Source: Mesocentrotus franciscanus
Taxonomy: Eukaryota > Echinodermata > Echinoidea > Camarodonta > Strongylocentrotidae
Length of the DNA stretch: 64,000 bases
Direction of reading: 5' to 3'
Assembly (NCBI GenBank): GCA_037976565.1
Contig: CP137675.1
Location: forward strand, 13,348,534-13,412,533
Positions 1-10,461 of this stretch are shown here, one piece after another; within the stretch, counting starts at the first letter, position 1; every line of letters starts with the position of its first letter. The translations under genes were made by a program, and so were the position numbers. A model generated the notes under the pieces. The model did no database searches, was not told the DNA's origin, and saw only the letters and a program-made list of their open reading frames with translations.

Positions 1-290
1 AGTTGCGACTATACTGTACAAAAACATAAGAACTGAAAATATATCATGCTTTTGCTTCACCCAAATGATTTGGTTTAGCTTTGGATATAGTGTGTGGTTG
101 AGTCGAAGAAGAATTTTCCCATGAAGATATTTGGAGCTCTCTGCAACAGTTTTGAAGATATTTACAAAGAATATTGGAACAATAAGTTCGCCTATACATT
201 GGAAAAATGTACATGTATCTATAAACGGGGGTTCTTCCAGGTATCTACAAGAAAAGGCGCTGTAAATAAGTATGAATGTTCGCGACCTAC

Positions 291-614
291 CTCCACAGTA
301 AACTCCTGCATCTTCGGAATGCCCGCAATTGTGGTTGCCCCATCCGCCATTATTGCAATCAGTCAACCTGGATTCATTTCCCCAACAATCGACATCATCA
401 AGGTATATCGGATCAGATCCTTGTCCGTATGTACCACCACTCCTGGCTACACCAACATTGCCTGAGTATCCAAGCTGTCGACAAACTACCCTCGCATCAG
501 AGTCATCCCAACTGTCATCACAGACTGTTCCCCATTGACCTTCATGGAAGATCTCAACCCTACCTTCATGTGAACTGTAACCGTCAACAAGCCGGATCTC
601 TCCCTCTATTTCGT
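291..614 (-). CDS. SRCR domain exon, cluster 1, most 3' in window
   Basis: On the minus strand, an acceptor (TTTTTAAAG) precedes a 324-nt open stretch that ends at a GTAGGT donor (285-290). It begins with GEIRLVDGYSS and carries [26 protein letters not shown] and the closing EDAGVYCGG. Six cysteines are present, the group A SRCR pattern. A WGNES sequon is a possible N-glycosylation site. Phase is 1-1, so it is an internal exon with no start codon of its own. SRCR domains are extracellular ligand-binding modules; the ligand is unknown. The next exon must lie beyond the left edge. Confidence 0.88.
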
Positions 615-1029
615 CTTTAAAAATAAATGAAACGAAGGTATGAGACCTCTAGTATAAGGCTGTCGCGAAATAGTCACCCCATTTTACAAGTAAGATTTGA
701 CCCCTCATTGCCAAAAAGGTTATACGCTCGACCGTAGTCGTCGGGTTTAGCCCTGACAGTCCCCAAAGCTGGGTCGACTTCATGCCATGTACCTCAATCA
801 CCAAACTTTGTCAAAAGAAAGTGATAGGACTGAAAATTACTAAACACACACACAATAAAACAAAAAACACACACAAATTTATTCGGTATTGGACATCCAA
901 TGCCCTCTAGAAACTGGTATCAATTTTTCTTTTTAGGCCCAAGGACCACATTTTGTCATGAGAAAAATTGCGACTATACAATACAAAAACATAAGAACTG
1001 AATAAGAAACCAAGCTTTGCCACTTTTTA

Positions 1030-2120
1030 CATAGGAAAAGTGCCCTTTACTTTGACAAGTACCCCTATTAATTTGTAAAAGTGCCCCTTCCCCTTTTCAC
1101 CTCTGATAAGTGCCCCTTTTATTTTGCTTGTGCCTCTTTTCCTTTACAATAAGTGTCCATTTTTCATTCTCATAAGTGCCCTTTTTAATCTCTAGTAAGT
1201 GCCCCTTTTCTTTTGTAAGAAGTTCCCCTTCCTCTTTTAATAACTTCCCCCTTTCTAACTAGGATAAGCACATCTTATATTTTCACATGTTCTCCTTTTC
1301 CTTTCTGATAAGTGCCCCTTTTCTTAATAATTAGCGCCCCTTCCCCTTCTCATAAATGCCCCTTTTCATCTCTAGTAAATGACCCTTTTTAGATACGAGA
1401 AGTTACTCCTTTTCGCTTCAGATAAGTACCCCCTTCACCTCCGATAATTGCCCCTATTCAAATCTGAGAGATACTCGTTTTACTTTGGCAAGCGTCCCTT
1501 CCCTTCCTGATAAGTGCTTTTTTCATCTCTGATGAGTGTCCCTTTTCACCTCTAATAACTGCCCCTTTTATTTTGACATGTTCCCCTTTACCTTTCAAAT
1601 AAATGCTCTCTTTTTCCTTCTTAAAAGTGCTCCTTCACTTTTTTATAATTACCACCCTTCATATCTGATAAGTACCCTGTTTAATTTGACATGTGCCTCT
1701 TTTTCTTTTTAATAAGAGCCACTTTCTTCTTCTCATAAAAGCCCCCTTTCACCTCCGATAAATCCCCTATTACAATCTGAGCGTTGCCCATTTTCTTTCA
1801 ACTAATGCACATTTTCCTTTATTATAAATGCCCCTTTTTACTACTTATAAATGCCACTATCAAAATCTAATGGGTGCCATTTTTCTGTCGACAAATGCCC
1901 ATTTCCCATTCTCATAAGTTGCCTTTTTTTAAATCCCCGGTGAGTGTCTCTTTTTGTAGGTGTAAGTAATGCCCCAATTCACCTTTCATAATTACCCTTT
2001 GTACTTTGACACGTGCTCATTTTCTTTTCTAATAAATAAAGTGTCTTATCGCTTTCTTTAAGTGGTCCCTTTTCCATTCATCACTAAACGCGCCCCTAAT
2101 TTCAAGCGACTAAGAGCAAT
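1030..2120. repeat. Degenerate intronic minisatellite, copy 1
   Basis: About 1.1 kb built from variants of a roughly 30-bp unit centred on ATAAGTGCCCCTTTT. It lies in the intron between the SRCR exons at 291 and 2797. It is strongly strand-asymmetric (C/T-rich on plus). No open frame is supported. Confidence 0.85.
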
Positions 2121-2796
2121 TTCCCCAAAGCTCGCTCGATACGCTCGCTCGCATTTATAGATGATATAATTATGTTACTTATCAAAGGTTCTTTCCGTCT
2201 TCCGTTTTGAGAATGTGCCTATAACCCCATCAGGATTGGATTTGTACTCTTTATAAGATGTAATTTTTCGCACTAGGACCTCACATATCTTAACATTTTT
2301 CCTCGCTCGCTTTACTGGCTCGCAAATGAATTTTCAGACCATCACACACAACTGCAAAGTATGATGCTTTAGGAACATCTTGTATGGTGTATAAAGAGAA
2401 ACAAAAATTGAAATCATCCCTGATAATGTAATCTCAATGTAGGCGTATATACCAGTGTCTAAAAAGTAGCAAATTTTTGCTTTGAGATTTCCCTGTGTAG
2501 GTGCCCTTTTTTGGTGGTGCCCCCTCCCCCACTTTGTAAGTCGCTCCGCCACCCCTACCCAAAATGCTCTGGTTTAGGTTTAGCTAGAGTGTGTGATTAA
2601 GTCGAGGAAGAAATTTCCCATGAAGATATTTGGAGCTCTCTGCAACAGTTTTGAAGATATTTACAAAGAATATTAGAACAATAAGTTCGCCTATTTACTG
2701 GAAAAATGTACATGTACATGTATCTATAAACGGGGGTTCTTCCAGGTATCTACAAGAAAAGGTGCTGTAAATATAGTATGAATGTTCGCAACCTAC

Positions 2797-3120
2797 CTCC
2801 ACAGTAAACTCCTGCATCTTCGTAATGTCCGCAATTGTGGTTGCCCCATCCGCCATTATTGCAATCAGTCAACCTGGATTCATTTCCCCAACAACCGACA
2901 TCATCAAGGTATATCGGATCAGATCCTTGTCCGTATGTACCACCCCTTCTGGCTACACCAACATTGCGCGAGTATCCAAGCTGTCGACAAACTACCCTCG
3001 CGTCAGAGTCATCCCAACTGTCATCACAGACTGTTCCCCATTGACCTTCATGAAAGATCTCAACCCTGCCTTCATGTGAACTGTAACCGTCAACAAGCCG
3101 GATTTCTCCCTCTATTTCGT
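2797..3120 (-). CDS. SRCR domain exon, cluster 1
   Basis: 324 nt and phase 1-1, with acceptor at 3121-3122 and GTAGGT donor at 2791-2796. The domain is nearly identical to that of the exon at 291. Visible differences include YSRNVGVARRGG in place of YSGNVGVARSGG and [12 protein letters not shown] near the end. Six cysteines and the WGNES sequon are kept. It sits in the second copy of the 2.5 kb tandem duplication. Confidence 0.88.
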
Positions 3121-3539
3121 CTTTAAGAATAAATGAAACGAAGGCATGAGACCTCTAGTATAAGGCTGTCCCGAAATAGTCACCCCATTTTACAAGTAAG
3201 ATTTGACCCCTCATTGCCAAAAAGGTTATATGCTCGACCGTAGTCGTCGGGTTTAGCCCTGACAGTCCCCAAAGCTGGGTCGACTTCATGCCATGTACCT
3301 CAATCACCAAACTTTGTCAGAAGAAAGTGATAGGACTGAACATTACTAAACACACACACAATAAAACAAAAAACAGACACAAATTTATTCGGTATTGGAC
3401 ATCCAATGCCCCCTAGAAACTGGTATCAATTTTTCTTTTTAGGCCCAAGGACCACATTTTGTCATGAGAAAAATTGCGACTATACAATACAAAAACATAA
3501 GAACTGAATAAGAAACCAAGCTTTGCCACTTTTTACATA

Positions 3540-4600
3540 GGAAAAGGGCCCCTTTTACTTTGACAAGTACCCCTATTAATTTGTAAAAGTGCCCCTTCCC
3601 CTTTTCACCTCTGATAAGTGCCCCTTTTATTTTGCTTGTGCCTCTTTTCCTTTACAATAAGTGTCCATTTTTCATTCTCATAAGTGCCCTTTTTAATCTC
3701 TAGTATTAATGCCCCTTTTCTTTTGTAAGAGGTGCCCCTTCCTCTTTTAATAACTTCCCCCTTTCTAACTAGGATAAGCACACCTTATATTTTCAAATGT
3801 GCTCCTTTTCCTTTCTGATAAGTGCCCCTTTTCCTAATAATTAGCGCCCCTTCCCCTTCTCATAAATGCCCCTTTTCATCTCTAGTAAATGACCCTTTTT
3901 AGATACGAGAAGTTACTCCTTTTCGCTTCAGAAAAGTACCCCCTTCACCTCCGATAATTGCCCCTATTCAAATCTGAGAGATACTCGTTTTACTTTGGCA
4001 AGCGTTCCTTCCCTTCCTGATAAGTGCTTTTTTCATCTCTGATGAGTGTCCCTTTTCACCTCTAATAACTGCCCCTTTTATTTTGACATGTTCCCCTTTT
4101 CCTTTCAAATAAATGCTCTCTTTTTCCTTCTTAAAAGTGCTCCTTCACTTTTTTATAATTACCATGCTTCATATCTGATAAGTACCCTGTTTATTTTGAC
4201 ATGTGCCTCTTTTTCTTTTTAATAAGAGCCACTTTCTTCTTCTCATAAAAGCCCCCTTTCACCTCCGATAAATGCCCCTATTACAATCTGAGCGTCGCCC
4301 CTTTTCTTTCAACTAATGCACATTTTCCTTTATTATAAATGCCCCTTTTCACTACTTATAAATGCCACTATCAAAATCTAATGGGTGCCATTTTTCTGTC
4401 GACAAATGCCCATTTCCCATTCTCATAAGTTGCCTTTTTAAATCCCCGGTGAGTGTCTCTTTTTGTAGGTGTAAGTAATGCCCCAATTCACCTTTCATAA
4501 TTACCCTTTGTACTTTGACACGTGCTCATTTTCTTTTCTAATAAGTGTCTTATCGCTTTCTTTAAGTGGTCCCTTTTCCATTCATCATTAAACGCGCCCC
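3540..4600. repeat. Degenerate intronic minisatellite, copy 2
   Basis: Second copy of the GTGCCCCTTTT-type array, carried by the 2.5 kb duplication. It differs from copy 1 only by scattered substitutions and small indels, such as loss of an AATAAATA-type stretch near its right end. Confidence 0.85.
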
Positions 4601-5271
4601 TAATTTCAAGCGACTAAGAGCAATTTCTCCAAAGCTCGCTCGATACGCTCGCTCGCATTTATAGATGATATAATTATGTTACTTATCAAAGGTTCTTTCC
4701 GTCTTCCGTTTTGAGAATGTGCCTATAACCCCATCAGGATTGGATTTGTACTCTTTATAAGATGTAATTTTTCGCACTAGGACCTCACATATCTTAACAT
4801 TTTTCCTCGCTCGCTTTACTGGCTCGCAAATGAATTTTCAGACCATCACACACAACTGCAAAGTATGATGCTTTAGGAACATCTTGTATGGTGTATAAAG
4901 AGAAACAAAAATTGAAATCATCCCTGATAATGTAATCTCAATGTAGGCGTATATACCAGTGTCTAAAAAGTTGCAAATTTTTGCTTTGAGATTTCCCTGT
5001 GTAGGTGCCCTTTTTTGGTGGTGCCACCTCCCCCACTTTGTAAGTCGCTCCGCCACCCCTACCCAAAATGCTCTGGTTTAGGTTTAGCTAGAGTGTGTGA
5101 TTAAGTCGAGGAAGAAATTTCCCATGAAGATATTTGGAGCTCTCTGCAACAGTTTTGAAGATATTTACAAAGAATATTGGAATAATAAGTTCGCCTATAC
5201 ATTGGATTTTGTTTTGTTTTGGTCTCTACAAGCAAAGGCGCTATTAATAAGTATGAGTGCTCGCGACCTAC

Positions 5272-5595
5272 CTCCACAGTTAACTCCAGCATCTTCAGAA
5301 TGTCCGCAATTGTGGTTGCCCCATCCGCCATTATTGCAATCAGTCAACCTGGATTCATTTCCCCAACAACCGACATCATCAAGGTATATCGGATCAGATC
5401 CTTGTCCGTATGTACCACCCCTTCTGGCTACACCAACATTGCCCGAGTATCCAAGCTGTCGACAAACTACCCTCGCGTCAGAGTCATCCCAACTGTCATC
5501 ACAGACTGTTCCCCATTGACCTTCATGGAATATCTCAACCCTGCCTTCATCTGAACTGTAACCGTCAACCAGCCGGATTTCTCCCTCTATTTCAT
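5272..5595 (-). CDS. SRCR domain exon, cluster 1
   Basis: 324 nt and phase 1-1, with acceptor TTTGAAAG (5596-5597 is AG on minus) and donor at 5266-5271. The frame reads [19 protein letters not shown], then [18 protein letters not shown], and ends EDAGVNCGG. Six cysteines and one NES sequon. An in-frame ATG two bases into the exon makes it look like a free-standing ORF, but splice context and phase match its neighbours. Confidence 0.9.
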
Positions 5596-6213
5596 CTTTC
5601 AAAAGAAATAAAACTAAGATACAAGGAGACTATTCTCAGAACAATAGTCACCCCATTTTACCCGTAAGATTTGACCCCTCATTGCCAAAAAAGGTAAGAA
5701 GCTCGACCACAGTCGTCGGGTTTAACCCTGAGGGTCCCCAAAACGAACCTTAAAGCCGGGTCTACTTCATGCTATGTACCTCACTCCCCCTTTTTTTAAC
5801 AGTAGAAAGTATTAGGACTGAACATTACTAAATACACACACAAAAGAAAAACAGACTAAATTTTCTTCGGTACGGGATGTCCGATGCCCCCTAAAAACTG
5901 GTATCAATTTTTCTTTTTTATGCCCAGGGATCACATTTTGTAATGAGAAAAGTTGCGACTATATAATATAAAAACATAATAAAAACTGAATAATAAACCA
6001 AGCTTTGCTGCCCCCAAATGCTTTGGATTGTTTTTAGATAGAGTATGTGATTAAGTCAAAGAAGAAGTTTCCCATGAATATATTTGGAGCTCTCTGTAAC
6101 AGTTTTGAAGATATTTACTAAGAATTTAGGAATAATAAGTACTCCTTAACATTGGACAAATGTACATGTATCTACTAACGTTTTTTGTTGTTGTATGAGT
6201 GCTTACGACCTAC

Positions 6214-6537
6214 CTCCACAGTAAACTCCAGCATCTTCAGAATGTATGCAGTTGTGGTTGCCCCATCTGCGATTACTGCAATCAGTCAACCTGGATTCAT
6301 ATCCCGAACAGCCGACATCATCAAGATATATCGGGTCAGATCCTTTTCCGTATGTACCACCACTCCTGGCTACACCAACATTGCCCGAGTATCCAAGCTG
6401 TCGACAAACTACCCTTGCGTCAAGGTCATCCCATCTGTCATCACAGACTGTCCCCCATTGACCTTCATGGAAGATCTCAACCCTGCCTTCATTAGAACTC
6501 GATCCATCAACCAGCTGGATTTCTCTCTCTTGTCCAT
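6214..6537 (-). CDS. SRCR domain exon, cluster 1
   Basis: 324 nt and phase 1-1, with acceptor at 6538-6539 and donor at 6208-6213. More diverged than the three downstream exons: [45 protein letters not shown], and [13 protein letters not shown]. All six group A cysteines are present, but the NES sequon is replaced by GYES. It lies outside the 2.5 kb tandem unit, 942 bp from the exon at 5272. Confidence 0.9.
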
Positions 6538-7022
6538 CTTTCAAAAGAAATAAAAGGAAGATACAAGACCTCTAGTATCACGCTGTCACGAAATAGTCTC
6601 CCCATTTTACACGTGAGCTTTGACCCCTCATTAATTGCCGGTAAGGTTATAAGCCCCACCGTAGCCGTCGGGTATAACCCCGAGAGCCCCGAAACCGCCC
6701 CCAAGCTGGGTCGACTTCATGCCATATACCTCGATCTCCTAACTTTGTCAACAAGAGGTAATATGTCTGAACATTACAAAATACGAAAAAAATGATAAAG
6801 TTACCTTCGGAATGTGATGTCAGAAGCCCCCTAAAAATTGAAGTAAATTTTTCCTCTTTAGGCCCTTGGACCAAATTTTACCATAAAAATAATTATGGTT
6901 TCACATTACAAAATGTAAGAACTGAATAATAAAGCGAGCTTGGGTGCCCCCAAATGCTGTGGTTTAGGTTTATATAGAGTGTGTGATTCAGACGTTTTTT
7001 TGTATGAGTGCTCGCGACCTAC

Positions 7023-7334
7023 CTCCACAGTAAACTCCAGCATCTTCAGAATGTCTGCAGTTGTGGTTGCCCCATCCGCGATTACTGCAATCAGTCAACC
7101 TGGATTCATATCCCGAACAACGGACATCATCAAGGTATATCGGGTCAGATCCTTGTCGGTATGTACCACCACTCCTGCCTAAACCAACATTGCCTGAGTA
7201 TCCAAGCTGTCGACAAACTACCCTCGCATCAGAGTCATCCCAACTGTCATCACAGACTGTCCCCCATAGGTTGTTGTGGTAGATCTCAACTCGACCTTGA
7301 CTTGCAGTGGGACCATCAACAAGGCGGACTTCTC
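7023..7334 (-). CDS. SRCR domain exon, cluster 1, most 5' recognised; acceptor uncertain
   Basis: An SRCR domain reading [31 protein letters not shown], then [19 protein letters not shown] and [11 protein letters not shown], with six cysteines. The donor at 7017-7022 matches the others. The upstream edge differs from all siblings: where they have TTTGAAAG or TTTGACAG it has GAAACCCGGAACAGAG. The AG at 7335-7336 would restore phase 1; 7337-7338 would give phase 2. It may be the N-terminal SRCR domain. No signal-peptide exon was found upstream. Confidence 0.8.
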
Positions 7335-7853
7335 CTCTGTTCCGGGTTTCAAAAGAAAAAGCAACGGGCGTAGAGCCGTATATGATTATCTAATTAATAT
7401 CTGGATGCCTATAACCTATCCACACCGCTAAGCCGACCCTAAACCAAACCAAACCGACTGGTGATGTGCCGAAATTTCGGCCATTTTAGGTGATTTTGAG
7501 TTATTGTCTTTTTGATGCCAACCTCGGAGTTGACAACCTATTTGATTCTGTTCCTGAACTTATCAACATTGGATACCAAACAATCATAGGTGCATCGAAA
7601 TCCTTTTTCACTTAATGCAATAATATACCAAATGAAAGATGGGATTCGATCGGTCTGTATTTTTACCTGATAATTTTCAAGGGCGCCATTTTAGCAGTCT
7701 GTCCTTTGGTCCCTTCACATAATCTGGTGATAATTATGTTCAGACAGCATGTATTTTTGCGTTACGCGGTTCAAGGCTAGCTTTATGAATCTTGATGATT
7801 AAACGAAATGGAAACGATACGGGTACGCAGCGACCCCTGACATAGTTTTCCCT
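7335..7853. other. Non-coding flank upstream of SRCR cluster 1
   Basis: No supportable gene. From about 7710 the sequence (GTCTGTCCTTTGGTCC and onward) matches 41838-41910 and 42965-43020 upstream of cluster 2, so this is the 5' flank shared by the two units. A promoter or first exon could lie here but none is recognised. Confidence 0.55.
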
Positions 7854-8365
7854 GTAGAGCCCACAAATGTATCAATCCATCACAAAAATAACAATTGTAA
7901 AAACATTGCAACCGCAAATGTCAAAATATCTACAAATATAAAAACATTCGCCCGCAAGTTTAAAAATCTGTGATAACCATAAAGGCAAAAACATTTCGCC
8001 TACAAATGTAAAAATGTACATTGTCACCGCACAAAATACTTATGTATAAAATAATAAAATAGAACACCCATACACATTTGATAATAAGTTACCGCACATC
8101 GGATATGCAAACAATGAGTTTTTACCTTTGTAGTTGAAATGTTTTGACTTTTGAGGTAAACATTGAATTATTTACATTTGTAGGCGAAAAGCTTTTAAAT
8201 TCATAAAATGGTAAAAACATATTTTTTACATTTGTGGGGGAAAAATACATTTTGTGGTTATTTTTTACATTTGAGGTTGACATGTTAATGCAACTGTGGT
8301 TATTTTGACATTTGCGGGTACTATGTTTGTTTATTTGAGGTGGAGTTTTACATTCATGGGCTCTA
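7854..8365. repeat. Foldback repeat, unit 1 copy
   Basis: The ends are inverted (GTAGAGCCCACAAATGTA at 7854; TTTACATTCATGGGCTCTA to 8365). The interior holds many ACATTTG-type pieces facing one way on the left and the other way on the right. A matching element is at 43024-43507, so it predates the unit duplication. No coding frame. Confidence 0.7.
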
Positions 8366-8696
8366 AAACCCCACCCCAAGACAAACCTATTTCCTGCCTA
8401 CACCACCGAACTTTTGGTTTGGTGTTTTTTCCTTTTTTTTGGGGGGGGGGGGATGCATGTCAAATAAAGTGGTCAAGAAAAATAAAAATGATTTCTGAAC
8501 AATTTGCAACCAGGCATCAATGAAAATGCTAAATGCTGGCACATCTGAAAAAGTACTTTCAATCATAATTACAACTCATAATCATAATGACGTACACGCT
8601 ACTATTATACTGATCGAAAAGATCCGTTCACTATCTGATTATTGGAAGGTCATAACAGTGCCATTCTAAATATCACACTGAGCGGCGAATGCTTAA
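8366..8696. other. Flank shared with unit 2, no gene
   Basis: Includes a poly-G run near 8443-8452 and a stretch ending TGATTATTGGAAGGTCATAACAG. It matches 43508-43717, then 45249-45339, then 48621-48650 in unit 2, where two insertions split it. Unit 1 therefore shows the pre-insertion state. Confidence 0.75.
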
Positions 8697-8960
8697 GGCC
8701 CTATCTCACTGAGCGGCGAATGCTTGCAAACGTTGCGAATTTTGGATTTTTGGATCAAAAAGAACTTCAGCGACACCGTCTTACAACCTATTGCAAAGGC
8801 TTACGACTGTTTTGCAAAGGCCTACGACTGTTTTGCGACGAGAAAAACTGTTTGCGACAATGAAAACTGTTTGCGAACTTTCCTGCAACCGTTTAAGAGC
8901 CCTGGCGAAACCCTAAATTCGCTACGTTCGCAAGCATTCACCGCTCAGTGAGATAGGCCC
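8697..8960. mobile_element. MITE of about 265 bp with GGCC-TATCTCACTGAGCGG ends
   Basis: Terminal inverted repeats of about 30 bp: CTATCTCACTGAGCGGCGAA near 8701 and its inverse ending at 8960. The interior repeats TTGCGA and GTTTGCGAC motifs. A partial extra copy of the end lies just left (8678-8694). No transposase; superfamily unassigned. Confidence 0.75.
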
Positions 8961-9889
8961 TAAACGAACGTTGCGAATTTTGGATTCGCCAACTTTTCTG
9001 ACGAATGTTAGCGGAAATCAGGGTTCGCCTTTGCGACATTTAGCGCCTTTTAGCGATGTTTAGTGACAATTAGCAACATTTAAACATTTTTTTTCTACAA
9101 CTGTCGCCCTGCGTGGTTGACATGTAGTTTTTTTGCTCTGATATTTTTGTGTAGTTTTTCACGGTTATATTGTGTATATTGATTTTAAATGGTAGCATGC
9201 TAATTTTGTTATGTGCATGGATACATGTGGCCAAATCTAGAGTTGTATTGTGCAGTACATGGTGAGATATTTGATATGATATTTTTGCACAGGTTTTTTT
9301 GAATTTAGCTACACTGAATCTGTGAGCCATTTGTACATGTAGGCTATGCCTTGTATCATGGACCTATTATGGATGGACGTTCGTCGTTTTCTTAACGAAT
9401 GCATTGTGATTGTCTCCGTCAATATCGTCTCAATAACATTCCGTACATGTTTCTTCACTTTGATCTCATGATGTCCGCCGCCAAAAAGCCGGGACAGAAT
9501 CAAGATAGTGATTTTACACATTTTAATCAACATGCGCAGAAGATAATAACTCGCTTAAATCATGGAAAATCGATGTGCAGTTCTGGTCTATATTCGCAAA
9601 TTGTTGTTCCATATAATGTATTTTATTTTGAAAAACATGTTGATATTACCAGATAGAGGTTATATTTGGATTGGTTTTTATTTAAAATCCCGTTTCCCCC
9701 AATTTCCTCATAATATTCTAGAGTTACAACGCACAGGGCTTATAAAGATCATGGCCTTCTAATTGTTTTATAAGGTCACGGGTGTGTGCGAAAGTGTGCT
9801 AATCAGTAATAATACATTTCATATCACCAAAATCGTCCGTTTTTCAACTTTGCTGCTCCCCATTGGGGATATTTTTTATATTTATGCTA
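8961..9889. other. No gene recognised between MITE and Harbinger element
   Basis: The first 100 bp continue the TTAGCGAC-type repetition of the neighbouring MITE. The rest is AT-rich with only short low-complexity frames. Confidence 0.6.
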
Positions 9890-9932
9890 GGAGTCCACTG
9901 GGCCGGCGCCAGTTGGTGCCAGTTTGCGCCAA
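9890..9932 (+). repeat. Harbinger left terminal inverted repeat
   Basis: Begins GGAGTCCACTGGGCCGGCGC. It matches the right end over 43 bp with two mismatches. The symmetry runs eight bases further out (TTATGCTA on the left, TAGCATAA on the right). Confidence 0.93.
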
Positions 9933-10340
9933 TGCAATTTACTGTGGCGCCTAGTGTCGCCAATAAGGTGCCTAGTGGCGTGTAGTGGCTCAAACTGCCT
10001 CCCAACTGGCTCGTGGTGGCCCGTAACGGCACCAAATTTGAATGTGGCGGCAAGAAAATTTCAAAATGTTTGAAATTTTCGTCGCGCCACTTGCATCGAG
10101 CAATCAGCGCCAAGTGTCCGCCAAGTGGCACCAAATGGCGCGAGCATATCGCCCTTTGGCGCAAACAATCCGCCTATTGGAATCCACTGGAATGTAATGG
10201 CGCGCGCCAATTCCAACAGAGGCGGATAGCCCGCCAAAGCGCGCCAAATGTGCAGTGGCGCGAGCCAAACGGCACCCGATTGGTGACTACTTCGCGCCAA
10301 ATGCCACCTGGTTACCCGCCATTCGGCGCCACTTGCCGCC
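9933..10340. repeat. Subterminal GCGCCA/TGGCGC field, left
   Basis: Dense scattered short motifs of the type TTGGCGC, GCGCCAA and AGTGGCGC in both orientations, mirrored by 14860-15170. Such fields are plausible transposase or Myb-protein binding arrays; that role is inferred. Confidence 0.7.
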
Positions 10341-10348
10341 TATAAAAG
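10341..10348 (+). promoter_or_regulatory. TATA box of the Harbinger Myb-like gene
   Basis: TATAAAAG lies about 120 bp upstream of the ATG at 10462, directly after the subterminal repeat field. Confidence 0.65.
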
Positions 10349-10461
10349 CAGGGCGGCATCGCAAGACTTTCTCACACAACTTTCAAGATTCGACTCGACA
10401 ACACCTCCACGCAGTTTTTCCTTCACAATTTCTACAAGATTTCACACAATTTTCAACGAAG

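Larger units (their letters stand above)
1..5600. repeat. Tandem duplication of about 2.5 kb carrying one SRCR exon per copy
   Basis: Exon, intron and minisatellite recur with an offset of 2506 bp (exons at 291 and 2797) and then 2475 bp (exon at 5272). The first two copies are nearly identical over exon, minisatellite and a downstream stretch (2334-2552 matches 4838-5056). The third copy keeps the exon and its 3' intron but then diverges. Seen directly from the sequence; recent unequal crossing-over is inferred. Confidence 0.85.

Noticed and set aside
276..620. Plus-strand open frames over each SRCR exon (Cys/His/Pro-rich)
   Set aside because: They are antisense shadows of the conserved minus-strand SRCR frame and recur only because the exons are paralogous.
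1030..2120. Possible CRISPR-like array
   Set aside because: Units are degenerate, contiguous and lack unique spacers; context is eukaryotic introns.
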